A stretch of 64,000 bases of DNA from Aquisphaera insulae (GCF_011064615.1 NZ_JAALJH010000004.1:1-64000); one strand, 5' to 3'. Counted from the first letter of the stretch, positions 1-8,837 are shown. Notes: a model not told the origin generated them from the sequence alone. Made by a program: numbers and translations.

Positions 1-558
1 CTGAGTGGCTCAGCCGGACTGGACGTGGTGGTGAGCCCCGACCGTGGAAATGCCGCCCTCTACGCTTATGCCGGGGCCGCTCTTGTGGCAGGTAGTAGCT
101 CGAACAGCACTGTGGGATTTGTCGGAGGATTGTTCGGGATCCACAACTCCTCGGCATATGAGGGCGTCCGTGCGAGAATCTCGGTAGGCTTGTATCAGCT
201 TCCGGTTAGTTTGCGAGGACCAATCAAGAATGCCTTACTGCAAGTTGCTCTGGCAGCAGCCAGGGGCGCGGTAGCGCCTCTGAACACGGGGTCAAGTGTC
301 GGGGGCTCTCTTGACTTCGTAAGGCAGATCGGGAGGGCCAATGCCCGGCTGGCCGTGGCAATCAATCAGTTGGTCAACAACTCGGGGATTTCTATTGATT
401 TCCCCATCGGTGATCCGAGCGGCCCTATCGGAATCAGTCTTGCGATCAATTTTACTGGCGCGTCGGCGTTTCAGACACGGAAGTACGGCAACGCAGCCAC
501 CTCGTTTTCTGTGGCGACCTACTTGCAATTGTATCCGTCTAAGTCCGTTGGCCTGTAA
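1..558 (+). CDS. C-terminal part of an unknown protein (cut by window edge)
   Basis: The frame is open from base 1 and ends with TAA at 556-558, so this is the last 185 codons of a longer protein. The GTG at base 25 is unlikely to be the true start because the frame continues upstream. The sequence is rich in Gly, Ala, Ser and Val, with no clear membrane helix and no motif I recognise. Base composition is clearly less GC-rich than the rest of the window, and codon use includes many A/T-ending codons, which suggests acquired DNA. A small membrane protein follows 80 bp downstream on the same strand. A large exported or Rhs-like protein with a variable tail is possible but is only a guess. Confidence 0.5.
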   Translation: MSGSAGLDVVVSPDRGNAALYAYAGAALVAGSSSNSTVGFVGGLFGIHNSSAYEGVRARISVGLYQLPVSLRGPIKNALLQVALAAARGAVAPLNTGSSVGGSLDFVRQIGRANARLAVAINQLVNNSGISIDFPIGDPSGPIGISLAINFTGASAFQTRKYGNAATSFSVATYLQLYPSKSVGL

Positions 559-638
559 TGTAGCGACGTTTAAGGCTGCTTGGACCTCTGCAATAGGCGT
601 AGCTTGTCACAATTCCTCGGCCCTTTGGACGTAGCCCA

Positions 639-1196
639 ATGGAGCGAGCCAAACTATCTGACGTCGTGCTCAAACGCCGTGCAGCCGTACTGAGTGACGT
701 CAACCGTCTATTGAAGGCAGGGCATGAAGTGTCACTTCCCAGTCGCAGGAAGACGAGGTTCTTGTCAAATCCAGCCCAAATCTTTGTCATTATTATAGTT
801 ACCATGGTAATATCGCAATTGTTTTTGGCAATGATATTATCATGGAAACAGGTTGGCTTCGATCTTCGCAGCTTGTCGTACGTGCGTTCCCTTGCGCTCG
901 CCGCTGTTGTGATGCTCTTCATTTGCAGAGCCCGGACGGCTAGGCTGAGCCTGCGATTAATTGGGCAAACTCTTGTAATAACTGAACACAGCCTATGGCG
1001 CACTAGTGAATATCATGTTAATAGTTTGGAATACAGCACCGTGTTATTGGAAGGTAATGCAGTAACGATTCGAGGGGCTCAGTGTTTGCGGCTTGGCACT
1101 GGACTCCAAGCTTGCGATCGGGAAGTCGTGGCCGACCTGCTTGTTTCCCTCATGGCGGTGCCTCAGACGACCGGAGGTAGCAGCCAGGCGAATTGA
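639..1196 (+). CDS. Hypothetical membrane protein with two transmembrane helices
   Basis: This 185-residue protein has a basic N-terminus, two hydrophobic segments (about residues 46-68 and 78-102), and a soluble C-terminal half made of short beta-like stretches. That layout resembles small proteins with a bacterial PH-like cytosolic domain, but I cannot assign a family. The DNA is poor in GC compared with everything after 4.8 kb, as is the gene before it, so both probably belong to one transferred block. Its position directly after the end of a large unknown protein would fit an immunity or accessory partner; this is inference from position only. Confidence 0.5.
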   Translation: MERAKLSDVVLKRRAAVLSDVNRLLKAGHEVSLPSRRKTRFLSNPAQIFVIIIVTMVISQLFLAMILSWKQVGFDLRSLSYVRSLALAAVVMLFICRARTARLSLRLIGQTLVITEHSLWRTSEYHVNSLEYSTVLLEGNAVTIRGAQCLRLGTGLQACDREVVADLLVSLMAVPQTTGGSSQAN

Positions 1197-1240
1197 ACCA
1201 TCGAGGCCTCGGGGTCCAGATGCCTCGGGCAGGTTACCGA

Positions 1241-1265
1241 AGGAAGTCTGAAGGGAAGTCTGAAG
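1241..1265 (+). repeat. Short tandem repeat, about 12 bp x 2
   Basis: The unit GGAAGTCTGAAG occurs twice in a row with one extra G between copies, and GGAAGTCTGG recurs at about 1281. It lies in the non-coding gap between the membrane protein and the IS66 remnant. No function can be given. Confidence 0.5.
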
Positions 1266-1329
1266 GGGTCATTCTGGTCTGGAAGTCTGGACATGGCCGA
1301 AGGGTAATTGATTAGCGCCTGGGTGGCTT

Positions 1330-1560
1330 TCAGGCGGTCTGCGGGGTGGCGGGATGGACGAGGCGGACGATGGCGTCGAGCAGGCCTGGGCCGGTGAAGG
1401 TCCGCACCAGCGTGTTCACGACGCTCGTCCAGGCCTCGAAGGCTCGCGTGCCGGCCTCGGTCTTGGTGCAGTGCGACACCTTCCGCGCGATCACCGCCGG
1501 CCGCAACGCCCGCTCGTCGCGGTTGTTCGTCGGCTCGATCGATGGGTCATCCAGGAACCG
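1330..1560 (-). pseudogene. Remnant of an IS66-family transposase (C-terminal end only)
   Basis: About 75 codons on the minus strand match the conserved end of IS66 TnpC transposases: the PTNN..ERALRP block, where the Glu is the last acidic residue of the DDE catalytic triad, followed by AVIARK and a helical tail. The rest of the usual ~500-residue protein is absent. The similarity stops at about 1560, exactly where the tandem repeat array next to the RAYT element begins, so the array or the element beside it cuts the old IS66 copy. No IS66 TnpA or TnpB genes are present. This is inactive debris. Confidence 0.75.
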
Positions 1561-1564
1561 CACC

Positions 1565-1786
1565 GGGGACTTCGGGGTCAGGGGACTTCGGGGTCAGGGG
1601 ACTTCGGGGTCAGGTTTTGTTTTTGGTTTTTCGCGTTACCTTCTGTTGTCTTGGAGGGGGACTTCGGGGTCAGGTTTTGTTTTTGGTTTTTCGCGTTACC
1701 TTCTGTTGTCTTGGAGAGATGCGGGGGACTTCGGGGTCAGGTTTTGTTTTTGGTTTTTCGCGTTACCTTCTGTTGTCTTGGAGAGA
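1565..1786 (+). repeat. Tandem array of 16-bp and 60-bp units derived from the RAYT gene end
   Basis: Three copies of GGGGACTTCGGGGTCA start at 1565, 1581 and 1597. From 1597 the unit grows to 60 bp by adding 44 bp, and it repeats at 1657 and 1724, the last spacing being 67 bp because of a 7-bp insert. Read on the minus strand, the added 44 bp are the last codons of the neighbouring transposase gene, including its TGA stop. The innermost unit is the actual gene end, so the outer units are copies of the element's own terminus. The short unit can form a small hairpin (GAC-TTCGGG-GTC). Confidence 0.85.
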
Positions 1787-2801
1787 TGGGCTCGGCGAGG
1801 GGACTCGGCTCAAGGATTGTTGGATCAACCGGTTCGGGTTCGAGGGAATCGGATATCGCTCGAAGCTCGTCGGCGAGGGCCAGGTCGTCCTTCAATCGGC
1901 GGTCGAGCATGCGAGTCAGGTTCGGAACGCAGTCGGCGCGGGACAGGCCAAGGAGGCCGGCCAGCTCGCGAAGTGGGGCTTCGGTATGGCGGCGACAGAG
2001 CCAGGCCGCCGCGGCTCGCGCGATCGGGTTGCCATGGCGCTTCTGGAGTGCATCAGGGGCGACGCCGTAGTAATCGGCCACGGCGGTGCACACGCGATTC
2101 GGATCGAGTGCCGTGAGTCGTCGCGCCTCCGGTCGGATCGGATCCACTGCCTTGGTGCCAGCCAGTCCCCTCAGCCGATCGATGAAGCGTTGTGATCCCA
2201 GCGCCCAGCCGTCGAAGGCGTCGAGGAAGGGTGAACGCGGAGATTCAACCAGCCCCGCCTCCACGAATCTCCGGTAATCGCCCGCCGGGTCAGTCCCTCC
2301 GAATTCGCCTCCCCGCGCCTTCAGTACCTGATCGTAGTCGACCCACGGCAGCCGCCTCGATGCATCGACGAAGCCCGGGTAGCTCGACCAGGGCCAGGCC
2401 TCGGGCCGCTCGACCATCCCGGCCCTCACCGGGTTGAGATGGACATAGCGACTGACGATCCAGAAATACGACTCGTCCTCGATCATCTCGGCCTTGTAAC
2501 GCCCCTGGAAGAGGTGGCCCAGGCGACGTCGGCGTCGTCCGAACCAGGATGCATAGGCCGAGAGGAAATGCTGCATCCCGTCGGCCAGGTTGGGCCGCGG
2601 CGTACGAACCATCAGATGGAGGTGGTTGCTCATCGTCACGAACGAGAGCACTTCCCAACCCGACCGCCTCGAGGCCCGCTCGAGATCGCTCATTAACCGG
2701 CGCCGATCGTCGTCGTCCTCCACGATGTCCTGCCGCCCATTGCCACGCGACATGACGTGGTAAGTCGCTCCCGGATACTGGATGCGGAGACGTCTGGGCA
2801 T
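1737..2801 (-). CDS. REP-associated tyrosine (Y1/IS200-like) transposase with DnaA-like C-terminal domain
   Basis: This 354-residue protein is read from the ATG at 2801, chosen because the PRRLRIQYPGATYHV block is the usual N-terminus of the family. An upstream ATG at 2873 would translate part of the inverted repeat. The Y1 domain covers about residues 1-170, with the HLH metal-binding pair (the HUH motif) and the conserved SRYVHLNPVRAG segment after the region of the catalytic tyrosine. Residues about 225-310 resemble the DnaA C-terminal DNA-binding domain, a common addition in RAYTs. The last 15 codons are shared with the flanking repeat units. RAYTs cut and rejoin single-stranded REP-like DNA; here the likely substrate is the flanking 26-bp repeat. 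The gene appears intact. Confidence 0.85.
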   Translation of the reverse strand: MPRRLRIQYPGATYHVMSRGNGRQDIVEDDDDRRRLMSDLERASRRSGWEVLSFVTMSNHLHLMVRTPRPNLADGMQHFLSAYASWFGRRRRRLGHLFQGRYKAEMIEDESYFWIVSRYVHLNPVRAGMVERPEAWPWSSYPGFVDASRRLPWVDYDQVLKARGGEFGGTDPAGDYRRFVEAGLVESPRSPFLDAFDGWALGSQRFIDRLRGLAGTKAVDPIRPEARRLTALDPNRVCTAVADYYGVAPDALQKRHGNPIARAAAAWLCRRHTEAPLRELAGLLGLSRADCVPNLTRMLDRRLKDDLALADELRAISDSLEPEPVDPTILEPSPLAEPISPRQQKVTRKTKNKT

Positions 2802-2838
2802 CCTCTCAGCAGACCCAAGACCGAACTCCTCGTCAAGA

Positions 2839-2864
2839 AAAAACCAAAAACAAAACCTGACCCC
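2839..2864 (+). repeat. Right inverted terminal repeat of the RAYT element
   Basis: This is a perfect 26-bp reverse complement of 1733-1758. It lies just upstream of the transposase start and 7 bp before the start of the next gene on the plus strand, so the element inserted directly against, or into the 5' end of, that gene. Confidence 0.85.
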
Positions 2865-2871
2865 ATCGGCC

Positions 2872-3939
2872 ATGCAGGTCTACTCCCTCTTGATCTCAAG
2901 CGTCTCCATCACATTTCTGGTCCTGACGCTCTGCGCCTGGAAGTGGGGCGAAGGTCTCGAAGCGTCATCGCCAGGAGCGGGGATCGGCCTTGCTTCACGG
3001 TCTCTGCTCGCTCGCATATGGTGCGGCGGAAGGTGGGTGTTGCTGGCGATCACCCTGATCGCTTCCAACGTCGCCAGCGCGGCCTATCAACCTCTATACG
3101 ACCTCTATGAGCCGAGGGCGGCCGACAGACCGGCTCTCGCCCCCGCGGATCTGGCGGCTCAACGACCGCACCGGTTCATCCTGAGGATCACGGGAGACCA
3201 TGTCCCCGGCCTCACCGTAGAGGCGGAAGCCCGGATGCGTGCCCTGACCGACCTTCAGGTGGACTACCACGATCTCTTCGACGGCGATCCAAGAGTGCTG
3301 AACATCGCCGTCGACGGCACGCTCGTCGAACGGTGTGCCATGGAAGTGGAGGGCTACGCGCAGAGAACGTTGCCGGAGGTGATCTTCCAGGAGTCAACAA
3401 TCGGCGAATCCACCATCGACTTCAAGCCGGACGGCAGCATCATCGGTTCCGTGGGGCGACCGGGAAAGACGCTGTCCCAACTGCGGCAACTCCGGCCGCC
3501 ATCGTTCTCGTTCCTGGAGTGGCGATTGCCCTTGATCGGCTCCGCGGGAATCTCCGCGTTGGCCCTGTTCCTGACCTTGCGACGACTGAGCCGGGGACAG
3601 CTCCGACGCCTTATCGTTGCCGTTGCCCTTGTCGCCATCAACATTCCCCTTGTTCTCGCGTGCCTCCCCGCCGAGCCCCCTCGACTCCTGAGCAAGACCT
3701 GCAGCAACGCCGAGGTCGGGGAATTGTACTACACGGACGGAACCCGCCACGTCTACGATCAGCCCCGCGGAATGCCGAAGCGGGTCGCACGGATCAAACG
3801 GCCGAACCCCTCGCCGCGCCTGGCATCCCTGGGGCCGGTCATCGCCGGTCCTTCGATCACGATCCTCGTCCTGGGCTTCATGAGGCGGCGAAATCACCTG
3901 GCGAGGCGTGTCGATGCCATCGCAAGCTCCTCTTCCTGA
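2872..3939 (+). CDS. Hypothetical multi-pass membrane protein
   Basis: The frame is open from 2782, but the part before 2872 is inverted-repeat sequence, so I place the start at the ATG at 2872 (355 residues). Hydrophobic segments lie at about residues 5-21, 52-70, 220-236, 250-268 and 335-350. A soluble, probably extracytoplasmic, region of about 130 residues lies between the second and third. No family is recognised. The gene starts 7 bp after the RAYT inverted repeat and has no good ribosome-binding site there, so its original 5' end or promoter may have been lost to the insertion. Confidence 0.55.
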   Translation: MQVYSLLISSVSITFLVLTLCAWKWGEGLEASSPGAGIGLASRSLLARIWCGGRWVLLAITLIASNVASAAYQPLYDLYEPRAADRPALAPADLAAQRPHRFILRITGDHVPGLTVEAEARMRALTDLQVDYHDLFDGDPRVLNIAVDGTLVERCAMEVEGYAQRTLPEVIFQESTIGESTIDFKPDGSIIGSVGRPGKTLSQLRQLRPPSFSFLEWRLPLIGSAGISALALFLTLRRLSRGQLRRLIVAVALVAINIPLVLACLPAEPPRLLSKTCSNAEVGELYYTDGTRHVYDQPRGMPKRVARIKRPNPSPRLASLGPVIAGPSITILVLGFMRRRNHLARRVDAIASSSS

Positions 3940-3992
3940 CGACTGGACCTGCTCTCGACTCCGCCTGGCCAGCGCCCCCTCGGGACAGACTC

Positions 3993-4834
3993 TCAGCCCC
4001 TACCGCCGTTTCCCGGCGGGTTCTCGCCCGATTCGTCGTCTCGTTCGGAGAGCAGCTCCGCCAGTTTCCCGGTCGACTGGACCCTGGCGGCGCTCGCCGG
4101 GTTGATCGCCACCGCTTTCCTGAAGGCCGCCATGCAGCGGGCGGAAAGGGAAATGTCCTCGGCCAGGATCCGCCGCGAGGGCTCCACCGCGCCGAGTTCG
4201 CCCAGGGCGAAGGCCGACGCAGCGCGGACCCACCCCGACGCCTCATTGCGACCTTCGAGCAACCGCACGGACTCGGCGGCCGTCGTCGGCAGGCAAGCCA
4301 TGACCCAGGCGGCTCCCGCGCCGACGCGGGACTTCGGACCGTCGTTCAGGATTTGAAGGAGTTGATAGCGGGACCGACCCAGATTGCTGGAAGGCAGGGC
4401 GTGGGGCGTTTGACAGTTAGCACTAAGCTGAAGAGGGTGGCCGTGGTGGACGCGCAGCGACACCCCGGTGAGGCAGGCAGTCACGCCGGACGGAGTTTAC
4501 TCCGGGGACGAGGCGGTCCCGTGGTGTGCCACCACGGCCACCCGAGCCCCTGCGTGGCGGCCGGGAGTGTCCTGAACCCCCCTCAGGATTTGGGGCGGTC
4601 CCGTTGATAGCCCTTCAACGATTCTCGGTAGATCGCGTGGAGCACCCGCAAATAGGGGCCGCCATCGTCCGTCCGGATCACGTCGCCGTGATGGATCTTC
4701 TCGACATGCCCCCAACTGAGAGAAGGGCTCGCAGCAAGTCGGGAACATCCTCCGGCGTGCCATGGGCGACTTCCAGGGTCTCCCACGGCACGTCATCAAG
4801 TCGTTCCAGCATGGTGCCGGCCCTCGCCATCGCT
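3993..4834 (-). pseudogene. Decayed HEAT-repeat protein gene
   Basis: On the minus strand, a frame from an ATG at 4834 begins M-RAGTMLERLDDVPW and continues with HGTPEDVPDLLRAL, which is typical of the N-terminus of small HEAT-repeat proteins. It hits a stop after about 50 codons. A shifted frame then continues to about 4583. Further on, at about 4370-3993, another frame shows HEAT-like helices (AAWVMACLP, ASAFALGELG). Together these look like one gene broken by at least one frameshift and an internal loss. The translation between the two parts (about 4390-4580) does not look coding. Family assignment is by pattern only. Confidence 0.45.
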
Positions 4835-4846
4835 GGGGCTTGAGTC

Positions 4847-5689
4847 TCACCCCCGCTTCGGCTTCGGTGCCAGCAGCGGCCGGACCCAGACGCTCCGGAA
4901 TTTCACCGGGCTGTGGTGGCCGAAGAGGACCAGCGGCCCGGCGACGACGCCCGGCGGCGGGGTGCCGGGGAGGACGGCGTGGTTGGTCGTGCCTCGGATC
5001 GGCTCGTCGAGCTGGACGAGGACGCCGTTGTGCAGGATCGTCACCCGCGGGGGCTGGACCTGCTTCGTTCCCTCGTAGACCGGGGCCTTGAGGAGGATGT
5101 CCATCGACTGCCACTGCTCCGGGGCGCGCTGGGCGTTGGCCAGCGGCGGGGTCTGGCCGTAGATGGCGCCGGTCATGCCGTCGGGATAGATCTTCACGTT
5201 GTAATTGTCGTAGATCTGGATCTCATACAGGCCCATCAGGAGGACGCCGTTGTTTCCCTGGTTGGCCCAGGAGCCGTCGTTGAACGGCGGGCCTTTCCAT
5301 TCGACGTGGATCTGGCACGATCCGAACGAGCGGGTCGACTCCAGCAGTTTGTCGCCGGCCTGGAGCTCGCCGTGGTCGACGACCTTCCAGTCGGCGGGCT
5401 TGAAGGCGTCCAGGTGCGGCGAGGCGGCGTCGAACAGGACGACCGCATCCGAGGGCACCGGCGCCGGGGCGGGCGCCGGGCCGGGATCGATCCGCGGCGG
5501 CGCGGGCCGGTCCGGATCATGGACGTGGTAGCCGCACCAGGGCAGGACGGGCGTGTTCGTGTAGCCGAAGACGCCCGAACCATCCTTGGCCTTGACCAGG
5601 TCCTGGGCGGAGGCCGTCGCGGGGAGCGAGGCGGCCAGCAGCAGCGGGAGGGCGAACGCGCAACGGCGGGATGCGAAGGCGGGAATCAT
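4847..5689 (-). CDS. Secreted DUF1080 (3-keto-disaccharide hydrolase-like) protein
   Basis: This 280-residue protein starts at the ATG at 5689, preceded by GGAG. It has a clear signal peptide ending near the ASAQ at residues 26-29. A Pro/Ala-rich linker follows, then a DUF1080 domain from about residue 75 to the end, with the usual landmarks: a VLFD start, W.V.dGel block, CQIHVEWK, GNNGVLLMGLYEIQI, and a C-terminal HHSPVKFRSVWVRPL. DUF1080 proteins have a concanavalin-like fold, and several act on 3-keto-glycosides. They are greatly expanded in planctomycetes. The protein is exported; its exact substrate cannot be told. Confidence 0.85.
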   Translation of the reverse strand: MIPAFASRRCAFALPLLLAASLPATASAQDLVKAKDGSGVFGYTNTPVLPWCGYHVHDPDRPAPPRIDPGPAPAPAPVPSDAVVLFDAASPHLDAFKPADWKVVDHGELQAGDKLLESTRSFGSCQIHVEWKGPPFNDGSWANQGNNGVLLMGLYEIQIYDNYNVKIYPDGMTGAIYGQTPPLANAQRAPEQWQSMDILLKAPVYEGTKQVQPPRVTILHNGVLVQLDEPIRGTTNHAVLPGTPPPGVVAGPLVLFGHHSPVKFRSVWVRPLLAPKPKRG

Positions 5690-6031
5690 GGTGGGACTCC
5701 GGGAGGGTAGGATCACCCCGATCTTCGCGCCGCGCCGCGGCCCGGTCAAGCAGCAGCCCGGAAGGACGTCAAGGCGTCGAGGAGAGAACCACACCGGACC
5801 CAGGCCTGCACCCCGCACCCTGGGAGCCCGACGCCGCCACACGCAACCATTCATCCATCGATTTGTTTTTCGTTTTTTTTTCCAGGCGTCGAGAAATTCG
5901 CTACGGGTTGCAGGCGCGAATCACGCCCTGATCCTGGAGCGGGGTGCCGAGCTTCCGCACCTCCGGGAATTCCCAGTGATCCGGCGATCTGGGTTCTCCA
6001 GAGTGGCCTCTGATCCGAGGCGAGGTGAGAA

Positions 6032-8809
6032 ATGAAGTGGTCCTTCGGCCTCGCGGTCTGTCTCACCGTGAACGCGATGGCCCAACCCTCATATTCCCAG
6101 TTCAATCGCATGGGCCCCGGGCCGAACAACCAGCCCTGGAATTCGACGAACACCGGATATGCAGCCTCGGTGCTACAGCAACAGCGTGATCAGCAGCAGC
6201 GGCAGGAAGCGCAGTCGCGCCAGAACGCCGCACGCATGCAGGAGATCACGAATCAGGGGCAGAAGAACTACGAGGCTCAGCGGGCGACATCCCAGCGGCT
6301 GGAGCAAGCCAACCGCGAGTCGGCCGAGAGGAACCGGAAGTCGATCGAGGCCATGAACGTCCGACGGGGGGATCTCGGATCCGAACGGTCGTTTCGGCCT
6401 CAGGCGACCGACGACCCCGACCTGAACGATGGGGCGGTCAGCGACCACTTCGGCTGGCGGGGCGGCGGAAGGTCGAGCATCGGAGTCAGGCTCGCCGTCG
6501 TCCTTCTCCTGATCGGCGGGCTCCTGCTCTGGCTGCGGGCGGACCGTGGGGCCTTCGGGAGAGCGTTCGCCGGGTCCACGACGCCGCCGGGCGACGGGCG
6601 AACCGGCCTCGAAGCGATGTCCCGAGAGCAAGCCGAAACCAACGTCGAGACCGGCCAGTCCGCGAGGGAGCACGGGCCGTTTCCGCGGGATCGGATCCAC
6701 GCGTTGGCCGGCCGCATTCCCGGAGCCGTCCCGGTCTCCCTGATCGTGATCGGTATCCTGTGCGTGCTCTTCGGCGATGAGGTCGGCGCGGCCCTGAGCG
6801 GGGCGTACGATTCGATTCGCGAGGCCAGAGCGAAAGGCAGCCGCTTCCAATCGATCATGGATCGTGGCCGGGAGGCCCTCCACGCCGGCCGATCGATCGA
6901 GGCGGAGGAGCGCTTTGCGGAGGCTCGGGAAATTTACAGGGAAGCGGAGGACGCCGCGGAATGGAAGCTGGCCGAGGCCGCCCGGTCGGACGCCCAGAAA
7001 CAGAGAGAGGCGGAAGCCGATGGACTCCTCGAAGCATTCGTCAGGAGTCGGGCCCGGAAGAAGTTCGAGGAAGCGGCCGGACTGCTCGCGAAGGCCGGGC
7101 CGCTCGCCGCCGGGTTGCCCGATCAGGTGAAGCGGCTCGAGGCGTATCGGGCGGGCATCGACGCGGATCGACGCAGGCTCCCGGAGTATCAGGCGGCGAT
7201 GAGCCGAGGCGAGACCCTCCGCCGGGGTGGCAAATTCATCGAGGCGATCCGACAGTTCGAGGCGGCGCAATCGATCTATGCGTGGGACGACGAAGCGAAA
7301 AGCCGGGCGACCCAGACGGCCGCGGACAGGGATCAGGCCGTAACCGCCCTCCTCGCCGAGGCCCGCAAGCACGTGGTGGAGAAGCACGACGACGAGGCCG
7401 ATCGCGCGATGACGCGGGTGGTTGAGGTGATGGGAGGGCCACAGGTCGCGGAGGCACACCGGCTCCGCGTCATCGCGCGCGACCACCTCGCCGAGGAGGC
7501 CGCTCGACGGATCCGCCGGGCGCTGGCCGGGGGCGAGTTCGAGCTCGCGGTCCGGCTCCTGGACGAGGCCCGAGAGCGGGGCCTTCCCACCTACCGCACG
7601 GACCAGGTGGAGGTCGAAGCGAGGTTCCGCCGGTCGATGCAGAGATCGGACCAGGCCCTGGAACGCCGTGACTACCGGGAGGCGGGCCGATTCGCCGAAT
7701 CCGCAGCGGCGCTGCGGCCGGACGACCCCGCCGCCCGAGAGAGGATCTCGCTGACCTCGACGGCGGTCCGATTTGCGGAGACCGAACACCTTCCCTGGCC
7801 CGACAGGCCGGTCTCGCGGCTGGTGCCCCGACACGATGGCAGCGAGCTCGTGGCGATCGGAAGCGACGGGCTCGTACGCGTCTGGAGCCTGGAAGAGCGG
7901 GCTTCAAGAGGGACTCCCGTCCGCGAATGGCCGCCGCCGGGCGGGGACAGGGTGCTCGCCGTCGCCCTCGCCGCGGACGGACTCTACGCCGCTCGCGCGC
8001 TGACGTCGGGGAGGATCGAGTTGCGTGAGCTCGACGGGGGGAACACGGTCACATCCCCGCCCCCGACGGGCGAGCCGATCTCTTGCCTGGCCGTCTTCCA
8101 CGACGAGTCGAACGGCATCATCCGACTTGCGGCCGGCGACCAGGGCGGCGGGATACGGATCTGGAAGGTGCGAGGATCGACTTGGGACGCGATCCGGGTG
8201 CCGCCGATCGGAAGGCCTCGGCCCGTGACCGGCCTCGCATTTTCGCGGCAGCGGGGGGACCTCGGCGTCGGATTCGACGGAGCGAACGTGGTGCTGTTCC
8301 GGGCTCGGGGGGCCAACTACGACGAGTTCGGAATCTGCGATCGAAGGGGTGACGTCGCCCGCGAGCGACTGACCTCTCTGTGCTTCTCGCCGGACGAGCT
8401 GACGCTGGTGGCGGGCTGGTCATCCGGACTGATCACGGGATGGGCCACGACATCCCGCAAACTCGTCACCTTCCGAAAAGTGCACGACCACAGGGTGAGC
8501 GATGTCGGGTTCTCGAACGACGGCCGGTTGTTCGCCTCGGTCTCCGATGACGGCAAGCTGATGCACGGCTTCAAGTCCAGGGCCGAGGGCGATCTGACGG
8601 CATTGACCGCGAAAGACAGGGGCTCGCGCGCCTCCCCGCCCCGAGAGGCGTGGGTCTTCCGGGATACCGTCCATCCCTCGCCGCACGGGACGCCGATCCA
8701 GGCGATCTGCTACCTGGGCGCCAACGGACTGGCGACGGCCGCTGAAGCGGGACCGATCCGCGTCTGGTCGTTGAACGAGGGTCAGTTCGCCGCCGATCTG
8801 GCCAGGTAA
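6032..8809 (+). CDS. Large membrane-anchored protein with helical (TPR-like) and WD40-like repeats
   Basis: This 925-residue protein begins with a hydrophobic leader ending near AMAQ (residue 18). A Gln/Arg-rich coiled-coil stretch follows (about 45-110), then two membrane helices (about 152-170 and 232-250). Residues about 260-580 are long charged helices rich in Ala, Glu and Arg, with TPR-like periodicity. Residues about 590-925 contain repeated beta-propeller blades of the WD40 type (GSDGLVRVWSL, GGIRIWKV, DDGKLM, AGPIRVWSL). Such combinations act as scaffolds in planctomycetes, often near the envelope. The specific role is unknown. It stands alone, with no close partner on the same strand. 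Confidence 0.7.
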   Translation: MKWSFGLAVCLTVNAMAQPSYSQFNRMGPGPNNQPWNSTNTGYAASVLQQQRDQQQRQEAQSRQNAARMQEITNQGQKNYEAQRATSQRLEQANRESAERNRKSIEAMNVRRGDLGSERSFRPQATDDPDLNDGAVSDHFGWRGGGRSSIGVRLAVVLLLIGGLLLWLRADRGAFGRAFAGSTTPPGDGRTGLEAMSREQAETNVETGQSAREHGPFPRDRIHALAGRIPGAVPVSLIVIGILCVLFGDEVGAALSGAYDSIREARAKGSRFQSIMDRGREALHAGRSIEAEERFAEAREIYREAEDAAEWKLAEAARSDAQKQREAEADGLLEAFVRSRARKKFEEAAGLLAKAGPLAAGLPDQVKRLEAYRAGIDADRRRLPEYQAAMSRGETLRRGGKFIEAIRQFEAAQSIYAWDDEAKSRATQTAADRDQAVTALLAEARKHVVEKHDDEADRAMTRVVEVMGGPQVAEAHRLRVIARDHLAEEAARRIRRALAGGEFELAVRLLDEARERGLPTYRTDQVEVEARFRRSMQRSDQALERRDYREAGRFAESAAALRPDDPAARERISLTSTAVRFAETEHLPWPDRPVSRLVPRHDGSELVAIGSDGLVRVWSLEERASRGTPVREWPPPGGDRVLAVALAADGLYAARALTSGRIELRELDGGNTVTSPPPTGEPISCLAVFHDESNGIIRLAAGDQGGGIRIWKVRGSTWDAIRVPPIGRPRPVTGLAFSRQRGDLGVGFDGANVVLFRARGANYDEFGICDRRGDVARERLTSLCFSPDELTLVAGWSSGLITGWATTSRKLVTFRKVHDHRVSDVGFSNDGRLFASVSDDGKLMHGFKSRAEGDLTALTAKDRGSRASPPREAWVFRDTVHPSPHGTPIQAICYLGANGLATAAEAGPIRVWSLNEGQFAADLAR

Positions 8810-8810
8810 T

Positions 8811-8837
8811 CGGTCGAATCGGTCGAATCGGTCGAGG
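8811..8837 (+). repeat. 9-bp tandem repeat x 3 (CGGTCGAAT)
   Basis: Two exact copies and one near copy of CGGTCGAAT follow directly after the stop of the WD40-like gene. The rest of the 147-bp gap to the convergent MFS gene holds no recognisable site. Confidence 0.6.

Larger units (their letters stand above)
1733..2864 (-). mobile_element. RAYT element bounded by 26-bp perfect inverted repeats
   Basis: A 26-bp sequence starting GGGGTCAGGTTTTG and ending in a T-rich run lies at 1733-1758. Its exact reverse complement lies at 2839-2864. Between them is one transposase gene read on the minus strand, with its stop codon inside the left repeat. This is the layout expected of a single-gene unit that recognises its own ends. 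RAYT genes are usually flanked by REP palindromes; long T-rich inverted ends with an attached array are unusual. Extra copies of the left end form the array at 1565-1732. Confidence 0.7.

Noticed and set aside
1565..1786. The repeat array looked at first like a CRISPR array
   Set aside because: The units touch each other without spacers of unique sequence, and they are copies of the neighbouring gene's 3' end.
4497..5114. Long minus-strand frame of 205 codons
   Set aside because: It is Pro/Arg/Gly-rich, lacks any domain look and lies across the DUF1080 gene in another frame, as expected of a shadow in GC-rich DNA.
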